Below are positions 34,736-46,882 of a stretch of 64,000 nucleotides of DNA, in pieces (the first letter of the stretch is position 1; the number at the start of each line of letters is the position of its first letter). This DNA comes from Trochalopteron elliotii (lineage: Eukaryota > Chordata > Aves > Passeriformes > Leiothrichidae). The stretch lies in assembly GCA_024734555.1 (NCBI GenBank), contig JANPWX010019252.1:86351-150350 (forward strand), in the 5' to 3' direction. The translations under genes were made by a program, and so were the position numbers. The notes under the pieces were generated by a model. The model did no database searches. It was given only the letters and a program-made list of their open reading frames with translations, and was not told the origin of the DNA.

Positions 34736-36419
34736 CTTGTGTTTGCTGGAAATTTTGATGATTAAATGGATTAAAAGATAAAGAGATATGTAACATTGTA
34801 AACTCATTAAACATTGGCCAAGCCACTCTTGACTGCCTGGGTGGAGTGGGGGGCTTCTATCACAAAAAGAGTCTGCAGCTTTCTTATTGGGGTTTTTCTC
34901 TGTCCCAGTAGGGTCGGTGTTTAAAAAAGTATGTATTTTATAAACAGAGCTGTGTGGGGTTGAAGAACAATTGGTGTTTTAATTTTTCATGGGGTTTGTA
35001 AGAAGAGGGTGCAGATGTCCAGGGTACTCCCATTTCCACCATGGTGCAGGGTCCATGGGTCACCATACTGTGGATGCTTCCAATGATCATCCTCAGTTAT
35101 CCTAATTTCAGAGGAATCTTCCTTTTTAATTAAATAACGTTCCAAAGTTTTCTGAGGACAAGCCCTTTTTTTTTTTCCTCTGACAGATCCTGTTTAATCC
35201 TCCTTGAGGAAGAACACTTTTTTTCTCTCTCTTATATTTTCCAGCAAAAAGCACGTTTTAAAATGTTGCTATTTTGAATGTAGCTCACTGTTAAAAAAAA
35301 ATAGTTTCAGGGGAGATAGTTGAATAAAATATTCCCCCATGATGAAATATGCCATTAAATATAGAAACAGATCAGATAGCAGATCTTCCCACCGAGATTC
35401 CCCTGGATGAGGTATCTGGGTAAGAGGCTGAATAACTGAGACACCTCAGTACGTATGGAAGGGAAGAAAAAAAGAAAAGGCACCTCACGAGGGAACAACA
35501 CTTAACTAGACTTATAAATAGCTGGGATTGCAACTTGCCTGATTAATTTGGGGAAATAAACCTCACTGAAAGCTTTTTGCAAATTCATCAGATTTCCTTT
35601 ACTTTAGCCCTCGCTAATGTTTAAAAATAAAATATTGACATCAAAGCTAAGGCTTTGGTTTAGGTAATTAAATGCTTTAAGTTACTGGTTCATTAAGAGG
35701 CATCTCTCCTAGTACTGTTTCCACTGAGTTTAAAAAAAAGAAGAAAAAGAAAAAAAGAGATGGTAGCAACCAAATAAAAATGTGCACAATGGACTATTTT
35801 TAGCTAAAATTTGTGTGATGGCAGGTGGGACAGAATTGAGAAGAGGGAAGGAACCAAAGGATATTGAAACATCAAGGGACAAGCTTAAAATTTAGAATTT
35901 CTTCACCCCCCAAATCGACTTCCATCTAAATTCCTTGGAGAAAAGTAAAAATAAAACTGGTTCTTTTTGGAGGGACCAAAATCACTTGAGAGATCTGTCA
36001 TGGGTGTGATGAGCACAGCAGGGCTGGTCTTGATTTTGGATGCATTTTGGAGCATCTGCAGTGTAGATTGTGATCAATTACTGTGATCAATAATTTTCAA
36101 CTTCATGCCTTAGTCACCATTTTGGCAGCTCCGAGGTGAGTTGGCTCTTTGCTTTTTTTAAAGTGCAAAATAAATTTTAAATAAAACAAAATACATCCCC
36201 CTAAACATTGTGCTTTTACAGAGGGACATTTCAAGGCAAGTTTTACACAGGTTCTGCCCAGAGGGAAATTAAACTCTACATGTAAATGGAGATTACACAC
36301 AAAGGAATCTATTACTTTCAATATTTCTCAGCAGGAGGGTTCAGAGTTATTTAAATAAGTTTAGATATTAAACCTAAAGTAGCCATTAAAGGAATGTGCA
36401 TTTGTTTGCCTAGTTTTTA
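34736..36419. other. Unassigned, CR1-free, AT-rich
   Basis: No gene or transposon recognised. Short A-rich purine tract near 35731-35760. Confidence 0.5.
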
Positions 36420-37130
36420 TAGAAATCTTTTTTCCTTTTCCAGCTGACTGAAAAATCCATTGCTTGCATGATGGTGAATATTTTTAATGCATAAAAAAAA
36501 ATCAAAGAACTTTCAACATGACACTTCCTTTGAATTTTTAAGCACCAAATTACAGAATACTTATTATAGTAAAATGTCTTCTTTAGGAGAGATTAAACTG
36601 CAAACATTTTCTTTACTTTTTTTTCGCTTTTTCCATCTATTCTTTAGAAGAGAGCTAATATAAACACTGACATTAAACCATATTGGCTATGTAAGGCACT
36701 TTGATTGTCATTGAGATTATTTTAAAAGTTATTTAGGTCCCCACGTTACATCTTTGCAACTGCATGGAAAATGTTTCACCATGTTTCTCTTTGCAATATT
36801 TCTTTGGGGATTCATAAATATTGATTGTACCGTAAAAAATTGATGGAATCTTGAAACAGACTGCAGTCTTGGTAGCTGGGGAATTTACTCAATTTTTCTC
36901 AATAGCTGCAGTCTATAAAAAGAGGAGATTTTGCAAATTGTTTCTCACCTTGTCTTTTTAGTATTTAATAGCTCTCAATTCTGTAGCCTCCTGAACCATG
37001 CACCGGGTGCGTTTTCCATCAAAGCTGTATCAGGCCTATTCAAAGGGAATTAAAAGGAGAGGTGTGACCAAGGGGTTAAACTGCCTTCACGGCTGGCAAG
37101 CCTAACTTTCGTTACTGGTGGCAGTGTAGA
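36420..37130. promoter_or_regulatory. Candidate conserved noncoding region
   Basis: Long AT-rich unique block without repeats, ending in a more GC-balanced segment at 36980-37120 ('aaccatgcaccgggtgcg', 'aaaggagaggtgtgaccaagg'). The 'aggtgtga' word resembles a T-box half-site. Texture-based call only. Confidence 0.22.
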
Positions 37131-37340
37131 GCCATCCTACTGCTCCTTCTGCTAAAACTTCTGTTTAAAAAAAAAAAAAAAATCCTCCAATATTAATGGG
37201 TACATGCAGAAAAAACACAAAAACAAAAAAAGCCCCAAACAAATTATGCCCATCCCCCCCAACAAATAAAAACACCACGACCAAAAACCTTCCAGGAATT
37301 TCTTTTCGTTAAAAACAAACAAACAAAAAACCCTAAAAAA
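37131..37340. repeat. A-rich low-complexity patches
   Basis: A 16-A run (37167-37182), then A/C-rich words up to an AAAC-type stretch near 37313-37330. Low complexity with short unique intervals. Confidence 0.8.
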
Positions 37341-38332
37341 ATAAGTATTTCCCTGGATGCCAAGGAATCCCTCAGCATCATATTATTAAGCACGGGATTT
37401 TCTTCTTTTGATGTGGAAGAGTTTGAGCCCCATTCACCCTGTATTAAGCACAAAGAAGATGTCTTTGGCAAAGCCCTGGGATGGAACCTGTGCCTACACC
37501 CCAACATTCTTCACCCTGTCCCACTGTACCATATTCAGGCCATCTTTGCTGGATCTCCTTTGGCCAACACCTGGAATATTTTGGTGAATGTTGGGAGAGT
37601 TTGGTAAATGCTGTAAAAGCCACCAGTTTATTTCCCTCTTAAGCCTCTGGTGGGGCTTTCTGTGGTCTTCTGTGACTCATGGGCATTGTCAGTCTTGGAG
37701 GCAGCAATGACTTCTTGTTAGCTTGTTCCTGGGCTGTGCTGGGTGATGGTGATTCCTTCTTCCCAGCTGTAAATACAGACTTCCCTTTGGATTATTTTAC
37801 TCTTCCAAGGAGAACATGGGCAGCAGCACTGGGCAGGTGGGACTGTGCACAGGCAGCAGTACCTTTGCTTTGCTCTGCTCCCAGCTCAATTGATGAGTGT
37901 CCTATGAATAGACAGGAATAAAAGGGACAGGTCTCTGTAGCACTGGAAGGCTTTGCTTTCATTCAGTCAGGCTAGAAGCAGCCATAAGATTTTTTGCAAG
38001 GTGATGGCTGGGTGTACTGCTGACACTTTTTTCTGGAAAGCTGCTCTGAAGGTCTGCCTGGGTCAGATTTTTGTAAGGGTGCCAAAAAATAGGCTCAGTT
38101 CCAGGACCAGGAGCCATTCTGTCCTCCTCTTCTATCACTCCATTATGTCAAACCTGAGATCAGTGTGAGATCTGGAGAACTGATCACCAAAGGCAGAGAA
38201 AAAGATCACTGGTGAGTGGGCAAGAGTAGAGTAGAAATAACCAGCCCTTATGTTGGAAAAAAAAAACTTAGAGAAGCATTTTCTGTGCATTTCTGTGCTG
38301 GAACTTCTGTCCTCATATATTTAATTTGGTTC
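37341..38332. other. Unassigned sequence
   Basis: No gene or repeat recognised. Confidence 0.5.
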
Positions 38333-38395
38333 CTATATATGATATATATATATATATATCATATATATATATATATATAGATATATATGTATGTA
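38333..38395. repeat. (AT)n palindromic microsatellite
   Basis: Alternating AT with a perfect 20-bp palindrome at 38341-38360 (GATAT...ATATC) and a second AT block. It could extrude as a cruciform. Confidence 0.93.
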
Positions 38396-38440
38396 TCTTA
38401 TATTCTTATATCATATTTAAGAAACTGTCCTGCTGCTTGG

Positions 38441-38760
38441 AGAAAACAGTCCAGTTATTCTAGAAGATCATAAATGTCCCTTTTTTAAAAAGGCCTTGAG
38501 GTATCCACAGGGGTGATCTGCAATTCTGATGGTTCTGTCCACCAGAAATCTATCCAGGTGCTCAGAACAAAGGTCCTTTAGGTCTTTAAGAAGTCCATCA
38601 GGGATATCTGGAGAAAATACTGTGAGAAAACAGTCTAATTATTCAAGAAGAGCATAAAACTCTATATTTTTTTTTGTAAGCCTCCAGGGGTCCAGAAAAT
38701 AAGATCCACAAGGTGGCCATGATGAGTCCATCTAGGTGTCCAGAAGAAATAATCTTCTCA
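38441..38760. repeat. Decayed tandem duplication, unit about 184 bp
   Basis: 'agaaaacagtccagttattctagaagatcataaa' at 38441 recurs as 'agaaaacagtctaattattcaagaagagcataaa' at 38625. Further right, 'atctatccaggtgctcagaacaaa' near 38550 corresponds to 'tccatctaggtgtccagaagaaat' near 38727. The copies are diverged by indels. Confidence 0.7.
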
Positions 38761-39378
38761 AAGACCAATGGATTTCCATGTACCTGGATTCCACCCCGCT
38801 GCTACCTACTGCATCAGACTTTGAGCCAGTGCAACAAAAAAAAAAAATTCCCCATCTGACAGTGGATGCTTTTCCTCTTGGCTTCAAAACTCACCTGCGT
38901 CAATTAGTGAGACCCGAAGAGATTTTGATACAATTATGCCAGGACATGTTCTGTAAAGAAAGAGGCCCTGCTAAAAGGGTTTCCTGCTCCTGGGGGCTCT
39001 TTGCTGCTGCTTTTGGAGTGCAACAGCCACTTACATTAACATTAATGGGGGCTCAGTGTGTGCAGGAGCTGCAGAAAAGGCCTGCAACAAAGCTGGGCCT
39101 ATAGCAGTAATGGGCCATGAGGCCTGGTTTATGCACTCAGTACTTTAAGGTTTCATTCTCCCAAATTGGAATAGGAAACCCAAACTTAGCTGAGCTTAGA
39201 TGAGCTGCTGTTGCCTTCAGCGTGGGCAGGGTTTGCAGTGGGACTGTAATTATGAGGTTTTGTGCACCTTGTGGCCAGCATGCCATGGCTGGGCCCCGTT
39301 TGTGACCTCCCCATCTACTGCCCATCTCCTGCTGGCCTGGGACCTGAGGCACAGTCTCTTTGAAAAGCCATAAGATGA
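38761..39378. other. Unassigned sequence
   Basis: A 122-codon plus frame at 38736-39104 starts inside the decayed duplication and crosses an A-run; no domain recognised. Confidence 0.5.
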
Positions 39379-39470
39379 ACCCCAGAATGGTCTGGATTGG
39401 AAGGGACCTTAAAGCTCGTGTCATTCCAAGCCCCTGTCCCATGAGCAGGGTCACCTTCTGCTGGATCCTG
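39379..39470 (-). mobile_element. CR1 LINE 3' tail fragment
   Basis: Antisense CR1 tail: 'aaccccagaatggtctggattggaagggaccttaaagctcgtgtcattcc', 'ccatgagcagggtcaccttctgctgg'. Confidence 0.9.
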
Positions 39471-40271
39471 AGCAATACACAGAAATGTCTTCACAGGAAC
39501 TTGTGACATTAAATCTGCTCAGTCTATGCCCCTTTAAAACAACAGAAGAAGCTGAAAGTCTGAAATTTAAGGCCAGGGGTTTAATATAATCAAGAAGTGA
39601 AGGTGCAATGTTAGTGAAGGTGGGACAAGAGGGAGGAGATATTGCTGCAGGGCTATGTAGCCCCTGTGTTTTACCTCAAGGTTTAACAAGGTGTTCATTC
39701 ACCCTTGAGCCTTGGGTTTGGCTGTGTCAGGGCATCAGGGGTGAGCAGGCACAGTCCCAAGTGCCAGCTAGCCCAGGTAGGCAAGGGATAGCCCACTGAC
39801 GGGCTGGTGGATGTCTACTGTGCCCGCATATCCCCAAGGCAGAAGGACCAAAGCCTGAAACTGAGGCTCTCCATGAACCATCACAGCAGAAATTGTGCAA
39901 GAGCACCTCCTTGACTCCAAACCTGGCAGCAACCAGCTTCCCCAGAGCAGCTACTTTATCAGCAAACAGCAGCAGCAATGACCAGAACAAATTGCACCCC
40001 AACATTTGCATCTGGTAAGAAATGGAGAAGATTATACCCCAAACAGATGCAGAGCATGGACACACGAGGTACCAGAACAGGTACTTGGGAACAGATTACC
40101 TACAGTTACTTTAAACAATCAACTCAAACTCCATGAGAAATTGCTAAAATGCTGTATCATTTTTGTAACTCTTGTTTTCCTTGCAGAAATATTTGTTGAG
40201 ATTATTTATATATCATATTATATTATTGTTTTATTTATTATGCTGTTATTTATATACATTATTAATATTTG
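39471..40271. other. Unassigned; AT-rich end
   Basis: Unique sequence; 40190-40270 is a strongly AT-rich low-complexity stretch leading into the next CR1. Confidence 0.5.
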
Positions 40272-40482
40272 GATGAGAGGACATAGCCTCAAGCTGTGCT
40301 AGGGGAGGTTCAGGTTGGACATCAGGAGGAATTTTCTCACAGAAAATATGGTTACACAAGGGAAGGGGCTTCCTAGGGAGGTGGTAGAATTTCCGCCCCT
40401 GGAGGTTTTCAAGGAATGGCTGGACATGCCACTGGACGTGGCACTCAGTGCTCTGGCCTGGGTGATGAGGTGGGAATTGGCA
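40272..40482 (+). mobile_element. CR1 LINE fragment, 3' tail lost
   Basis: Sense CR1: 'ggatgagaggacatagcctcaagctgtgctaggggaggttcaggttggacatcaggagg', 'ggagg', 'cccctggaggttttcaaggaatggctgg', 'gtggcactcagtgctctggcctgggtgatgagg'. It breaks off before the terminal 'ttccaacc' region. Confidence 0.92.
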
Positions 40483-41340
40483 CAAAAAAGTTCTGCTGCC
40501 AAAACCACTGAAAGGTGATGGGAATCACAGAAGTGATGTTGCTATGGGGCAGCCCACCGTGATGGAGCAATTGGAAAGAAACTGAAAGACTGTGAATATG
40601 GGGATTAGAGGAGGAAAATATTTATTGCAGCCTTCACAGGAATTGAATCTCCCTCAAATACAGGTTAAACAGGTGGAACCTGGGGAATAGGATCATTCCA
40701 GCAACTCATGGAGGCAAAAAAGCAAGATGAGTCGTGAGGAGCAGGCACAGTGGTCCCCAAGGAGAGCACAAACTCATTGCTCCACCCTTCCCATCCAGAC
40801 TCAAGCCTCCTTCCGAGCTCTGGTAAAGCCTTAGTAATCATTTCCTTCTCTACCCTCTCTTCTGCCAGGATTGGAGCAGAGATGCTGTTTTTGCGTGGCA
40901 CAGCACCGTGCTTTGATCTCCAGTTTTATGGTGATAGGCACAAGAAAGATCTCTTCCTCCATTGTATCCACCCCTCTCTCAAGCTCAGTGATGAGGGCAA
41001 TCCTCAACATTTAACATTATGCTAATCCCTGCCTCACTTGGAACCTGGCCAGTTCATTTTCATGCTACACTGCTCATTTCCAGCTTCTAACGTAGTTTTA
41101 AAGTTGCATTAAATAAAGAATGGATGTAAAAATCAAATTAATTACTGGACACTCCATGCTACTTAATTTTAAAGCTCCCATTCCACCAGTATTTCTTGTA
41201 ATCGCAACAAGCTGTGGAGTGCCAGGATGGCCGTATTGCTCTTAAATATGTTGATTAGAGAAAAAATACGAAATGGAGATAAGTGTTGGAGCATTGATTT
41301 GCAATATTGTTCGGTGCTCGTGTTTTCACTTTGCAGTTTG
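40483..41340. other. Unassigned sequence
   Basis: No feature recognised. Confidence 0.5.
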
Positions 41341-41727
41341 CAGCTGAGGGGGCTGGGAAAGGGGCTCAACCTGGAGAAAAGGAGGCTCAGGGGGGACTTT
41401 GTGGCTCTGCACAAAGACAGGAGGGGACAGCCGGGGGGGTCGGGCTCTGCTCCCAGGGAACAGGGACAGGAGGAGAGGGAATGGCCTCAGGCTGGGACAG
41501 GGGAGGCTCAGAGTGGATACTGGACAAAATTCCTCCATGGAAAGGACTGTCCAGGCCTGGCACAGCCACCCAGGGCACACCCTCCCATCTCTGGAGGGAT
41601 TTCAAAGCTGTGTGGATGTGGCACTTGAGGACATGGGTCAGTGGTGGCCTTGGCAGTGCTGGGGCATGGTTGGACTTCACGGAATTATATGACTTTTCTG
41701 ATCTTAATGATTGCCTGATTCTATGAT
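41341..41727 (+). mobile_element. CR1 LINE, about 0.39 kb, 3' end intact
   Basis: Sense CR1: 'gctcaacctggagaaaaggaggctcaggggggac', 'cagggacaggaggagagggaatggcctcaggctgggacaggggaggctc', 'ccatctctggagggatttca', 'gatgtggcacttgaggacatgggtcagtggtgg' and the tail 'gatcttaatgattgcctgattctatga'. Overlapping open frames up to 139 codons on plus are repeat-derived. Confidence 0.93.
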
Positions 41728-42599
41728 ATCGTTGTTAGGAGACAAAACAAAATCATCTTGGATGACAGGTCCTAGGATTCAAAACATGATTTGTGTAAAA
41801 CTGAGGGTTTCTCTGATGGCTAAATTGGGGTGAATTGTAACACTCAAGCTCCTTCAGACAGACAGGTGCTCTGGCCTATTTTTTCAAGAAGCTGTGCTTT
41901 AAAATCATATTTTATTTTCTATCTTGCATGTTTAATCATTACAAAATTCTAGTACTGTGTTTTTAAGCTAGGCAGACAGTCAGAATTTGCCAAAATTTGT
42001 AATTGTTTTACTATATATGTAACTTTCAAGGATGAATGCATATTTTTGTTGGGTGAAGTGCCATAGATAATGTTGCTTGCCAAGTCATAACCTTTTTTTG
42101 TTTCCATTTAGCTCTGTTCTACATCTGAATCTGGACATCAATAGTGAGACCTTCCCTTCTACTCTTATGGAACAGCTTGGTTTTTGCGCTTTCTATTTGA
42201 GCTACTTTAATCCTTGCACTCCTATATGCCAATTTTTATTTCCCCCTTAATTGTTGGGTTTGTGCTGAGGGTCTTTCTGCAGATCCTACTGCCCACAGAG
42301 TCACAGCCACAGATGGTTTGTCCTTCTGCAAATGGTATTTTTCTGTTCCATGGGCTTTTCACACTTTTCTGGGGTGTGTAGGGACTGACCCTACATCTGC
42401 ACTTTTCTGTAAATAAAAGGCAGTTTGGTAATCCCAAAACATGCTCTCTTACAAACACCAAGCAGGGGGAGGACACTTCAGTATTTCAAAGGAACCTAAT
42501 AGCAAAGCATTGAACCAGGGCCTTTGAAACTAATGCAAGCTTATTTTTATCATAATATCACTATTTTAACATTTGTTAAAATATATTATTTGATTTATT
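41728..42599. other. Unassigned AT-rich sequence
   Basis: No feature recognised. Confidence 0.5.
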
Positions 42600-43270
42600 T
42601 TCCTTGCAAGAAGGGGGAGCATCTAGAATTCAGATTCTGATAGTTAAAAAGGACGAAGCAATGGCACAGAAGGGGTTACACCTGCACAGCCATTCTTCAT
42701 GGTGCAACTTCTTCCAGGACCCACACAAAAACTTATTAAGCGGCTGCCTGTCACCTCTCCTTAATAAATAAGAATCTCTTTTCAGCCTCTTTGTCTCCTT
42801 CACCTCTGAGGCCGGCGTCCTGTAAACACACTGCCAATTAAACCTCACGTCTAGCAAGGCCACAACTAATGAAAAGCAATAGAGAATTCACTGCCTTTTA
42901 ATGAGGAAAACATTGCTTTTTACAGGGAACAATTTATTGGGCCAATTCCCCCCGTCCATCACCCTGGGGAACTGCTGCCTTTTTTACCCCCTGTTTGTTA
43001 CTTTGTCAAGCGCGTGTAAAATTGCACGCTGAACACAGAGGTGAAGGCTCTGACTCAATTTATGGTGTGACATCTCTGATCTTGCTCCCTGGATCAGTAA
43101 GTGATGCTGGCAATGATATGCATGGAAATTAATTACTGTGCCCGGCAGCGATACAGCAGGCCCCTGCCGTTGATAATAGATCAGTTTGCAGGAGTTTGTT
43201 AGAGGGGGCGTCTGCTGCTGTTTGCTGTCACAGGCACACAATGTCAGCTCTAAGTGCAAGCCACCACAAC
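42600..43270. promoter_or_regulatory. Candidate conserved noncoding region
   Basis: A 0.67-kb repeat-free block: 'cacctctccttaataaataag', 'ccaattaaacctcacgtc', 'gaacaatttattgggccaattcc', 'tgatatgcatggaaattaattac' and 'gttgataatagatcag'. Pyrimidine-rich and homeodomain/POU-like words alternate, which is typical of vertebrate conserved elements. It ends just before the homopurine tract. Confidence 0.32.
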
Positions 43271-43330
43271 ATCACCATGGCCTTGAGAGGGGGGAGAGGC
43301 CATAGGGGCTGCCCCTGGAAAAGGGAAACC

Positions 43331-43905
43331 AGGAAAAAAAAAAAAAGAAAAGGAAAAAAAAGAAAAAAGAAAAATGAAAAAATAAAAAAAAAAGAAAAAA
43401 GGAAAAAAGAAAAAAGAAAAAAAAGGAAAAAGAAAAAAGGGAAAAAAGAAAAAAGAAAAAGGGAAAAAAGAAAAAATAAAAAAGAGAAAAGAAAAAAGAA
43501 AAAAGAAAAAANNNNNNNNNNNNNNNNNNNNNNNNNNNNNNNNNNNNNNNNNNAAAAAGAAAAAAGGGAAAAAAGAAAAAAGAAAAAGGGAAAAATGAAA
43601 AAAGGAAAAAGAAAAAAGAAAAAAAAAGGAAAAAGAAAAAAGAAAAAAGAAAAAAGAAAAAAGAAAAAAGAAAAAAGAAAAAAGAAAAAAGAAAAAGGGA
43701 AAAAAGAAAAAATGAAAAAGAGAAAAGAAAAAAGAGAAAAGAAAAAAGAAAAAAGAAGAGGGAAAAAAGAGAAAAAAGGAAAAAGAAAAAAGGAAAAAGA
43801 AAAAAGAAAAAGAGAAAAAAAAAAAAAAAAAAAAAAAGGAAAAAAAGGAAAAAAAAGAAAAAATGAAAAAATAAAAAGGGGAAAAAAAGAAAGAAAAGAG
43901 GAATG
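43331..43905 (+). repeat. GAAAAA/GAAAAAA homopurine satellite-like tract with gap
   Basis: About 575 bp of nearly pure purine on the plus strand, made of G separated by 3-7 A, with only rare T. At 43635-43692 the 7-bp unit GAAAAAA repeats about eight times exactly. A run of 42 N at 43512-43553 interrupts it. The long open frames through it (236 codons plus, Lys-rich; 291 codons minus, Phe-rich) are artefacts of the repeat. Confidence 0.97.
43512..43553. other. Assembly gap (42 N)
   Basis: Unresolved bases inside the homopurine tract. The true length of the array is unknown. Confidence 1.
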
Positions 43906-44190
43906 AAGTGATTTTGAACATCAATTTTTTTTTTTCTAAGACCGAAGAGGAGGCGTAATGTAAGAGTACCACAATGTTTGAAAAAGGGGAAACTTCTACC
44001 AAGCCTACACTATTACAGTGATATATACTCAAATGGAAAAGAAAAGATGGATGGAGAGGCCAAATTGAAAATAAATAATGCCAGGAATAAATTCTGGGTA
44101 AAAACCTACAAGTCATATCACCCATGGTTATAATATGTGTTATGTTAGCTTAGCAGCCCTTTTTCCCAGGATTTGCAGTTTAAAATGCAT
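43906..44190. other. Unassigned sequence
   Basis: AT-rich, with a T-run near 43925. No feature recognised. Confidence 0.5.
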
Positions 44191-44262
44191 TCATAGAATC
44201 ATAGAATCATTGCATGGTTTGGGTTGGGAAAAACTTTAAAGATCACCTGGTTCCAATCTAAT
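44191..44262 (-). mobile_element. CR1 LINE 3' tail fragment
   Basis: Antisense tail with two intact 8-bp terminal repeats: 'tcatagaatcatagaatcat', then 'gcatggtttgggttgggaaaaactttaaagatcacctggttcc'. Only about 70 bp long. Confidence 0.92.
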
Positions 44263-45829
44263 ATTTTGGCTGTGCTATTTCTCTCCTCTTCCTGACCAGA
44301 CCATTTCTTTTTGCAGGTGGATGCAGCAGGTTTTACTTGGCTTAGCTAATCCATGGCTCAGGACATGAAGGGACACCCAGTGCATCTGGGGGATAGCCAA
44401 GGTGTGTCATCCTGCAGAGCTGTTTTGGGGAAAATGAGAGAATTGCTTCAGAGCAAGGGGTAGGAACCACTCCCTCACTGAGCTGTTGGGCAGTGTGGCC
44501 CACGAGCATCCTTGAATCCCTTCCCAGGTCACTCCTCCACAGAAAGAGTGGTGAAGCCAGCTGAGATGAAAGGAGGGCTGGTGGGTAGGGCCAGGCACAA
44601 ATCCCCAGTCCTTTCCCCTAACACCTCCACCTCTCCTGGCACTGCCATCTTCCTCACCTCGTTCATTTTGGCCGTGGAAAACAGGTACTGGTCACTTCCA
44701 TGTCCTTCTGGGAGGAGCACCTGGACACACACTGGGGTTAGAAGGACACAAGGAAACTGAGCTCTGCAAGAACTGCCACTGCATGCCTTCACAAAATCTT
44801 CCTGGCAAGGTATTTTTGTTTGTTATTTGGCAGTTTTTATCATTTTTTTAACACTTTGTTGTATCTAGTGAGAGCTATGCTGTTCTGCTTGGTCCTTGGA
44901 CTGTTCACATAGTCATGGACTTAATTTAAAATTTCTTTTATTTCTCATCACTTATTTCATGGTTTTGTACACTTTTAGGCCCAAAAGGGCTCTATGTTGT
45001 TTTGGGAAGTAGAAAAATAAGACATGATGTCCAGCTAAAACCTCAGCACCAGGGTACCAAGGCAAACTTGGTGATGACACACTTGGTCCAAACACAGCAG
45101 AATTCCCCACAAAAGTAATTATCCCAAAAAAAGGGAGGACTCCAGCTCCAGCTGGTGGCTTTGTTGTCCCTATTCCCAACCCAGTCACAGTACTTGATTT
45201 TTTAATAAAAAATATTTCCTGTTTGTGGCACTGATTTTCAGTTCACCCTTGTTGAACCAGCCATACAAATTTTCAATGGCAAGAAGGATGCCTTAAATAT
45301 AGATTTGTAAAAAAGTGGGAAACCAAAAGAAATGGGTAATGAGAAATACCTTGGAAAATGAGGCATGGGGAGAGGAAACAGGGATGTGCATTAGCTGGTT
45401 CCAATGCCTTGAATGATTGCAGTGCTCGTTGATTCCCCATCCCCACAGCTCTCATGCTGCCACCCTCCACCCCCTGCCACTTTGCTTTTGGTAGGGGAAC
45501 ATTTCAGAAAATGGCAGGTGATTCAAAGAGTAAATCATACATTTGGACCTACCTGGGCATCTTCTTTGACCCAGTTTGCACACACATCAAAGAGCAAAGT
45601 TTGGTTCTTCCTATTCACCCCCAATAGTGAAATCTAGAAACTGCCTGAAATGTATAAAAAGCCCAAGATTATTTCAAAGCTCTGGAACAAAAAAAAAAAA
45701 AAAGGAGGAGGGAGAGCTGTGAAAGATCATTTCTTTCCTAATGTGACTGTTAGATTTGGCTGGTTTAGCAATTAAACTTTTCCTTTATTTGTTACCCCTA
45801 CAGACCCCTGGTTAGAATAGGATCCTGAA
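44263..45829. other. Unassigned sequence
   Basis: No gene or transposon recognised; a 15-A run lies near 45690-45704. Confidence 0.5.
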
Positions 45830-46030
45830 GTTGAGTCCGCCAGAGCATTGGGCTTACATGATTCAATTAACCTTTAAGGTAGCTCTGGAAGTTGGTACTC
45901 TAGGAGATCCTTTTGTTAATTGGCAGCCTGACACAGACAATTAAGTTTGATCAGATGAAGAGGGCATCAGGGACATCATTAGCATACTGTACTGAAGACT
46001 ACGTGGTGTGTAAAAGTTGTTTAATTTCTG
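45830..46030. promoter_or_regulatory. Candidate conserved noncoding element
   Basis: Repeat-free block with 'gattcaattaaccttta', 'ttgttaattggcagcctgacacagacaattaag' and 'tttgatcag'. Homeodomain- and TCF-like words cluster. Texture-based inference. Confidence 0.25.
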
Positions 46031-46882
46031 CCAAGGAAGAAAGTGGGGGGCTGGGGGAGCCCTCCTTGCACATACAGCATTTTGCTTATTAAATATTTCA
46101 TTTCCCTTGCCATAAGCTGCAAATGTTCCCATTTTTTACCCCTCCTTTTTGGTTTCTTCGTGGTGCAGTGAAATCCACTGAATGATCATTTCTCTCTTAT
46201 TAAAACTTCTGCGTTTCACTTGAAGTATTGCACTAAAAAAAAAAAAAAATACAAACCCAAAAAAAACCCAAGCAGCCAAAACAGCAAAAGAATCAGCAGG
46301 TTTGCTTTAGAGATGGTCACAAAGCCCAGGGTAGATGGACTAGGAGCAGGGTGTGGTTAAAGTGGTTAAAGTGAAGCTGTGCTAGGTGAGATCTGCAAAT
46401 GCCTTTTGCTCAGGGAATAACAGAAAAGCATACCTGTGGCTCTCATACACAGCAGGTCTTATAACAAAGGTGTCTGTACATCTCTGGGATGCAGGGGGGA
46501 TGCTGGGATGAGGAAGTCACATTCCTCATGGCCATGCATGTCTTTGCAAAGGCAGGAAGAGCTGGAGGAGGTGAACCCACCACTGATGGGTTGTGAGCTT
46601 GGGTTAGTGGCTGAGACATGTTGTTTCTTTGCATTTCTCTTGACTGATACTAACAAAAGTCGCACAGTTGAGTCTATATTAGAAATGCTTTGTTCTTTTT
46701 TTTCAGGCACCACTGCAGAGCAGAACGGAGGTGAGCCAGACTATGGCCATCTGTAAGATTTAGTCACCACCACCATCCTACTGAACACAGATTTACAGCA
46801 CCTTGCTCACACCTGCTGCTGTGCAGTCCCTTTTGTTCCCTCTCCTCTCTCCAGCCCTTTTTCTGTGAGCAAGAGAGAAAGC
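46031..46882. other. Unassigned sequence
   Basis: A/C-rich low-complexity patch at about 46234-46270. No gene support; a 106-codon plus frame (46436-46756) lacks domain features. Confidence 0.5.

Noticed and set aside
43196..44125. Overlapping long open frames (236 codons plus, 291 codons minus)
   Set aside because: They are Lys-rich and Phe-rich read-throughs of the homopurine array and cross the N gap, so they are composition artefacts.
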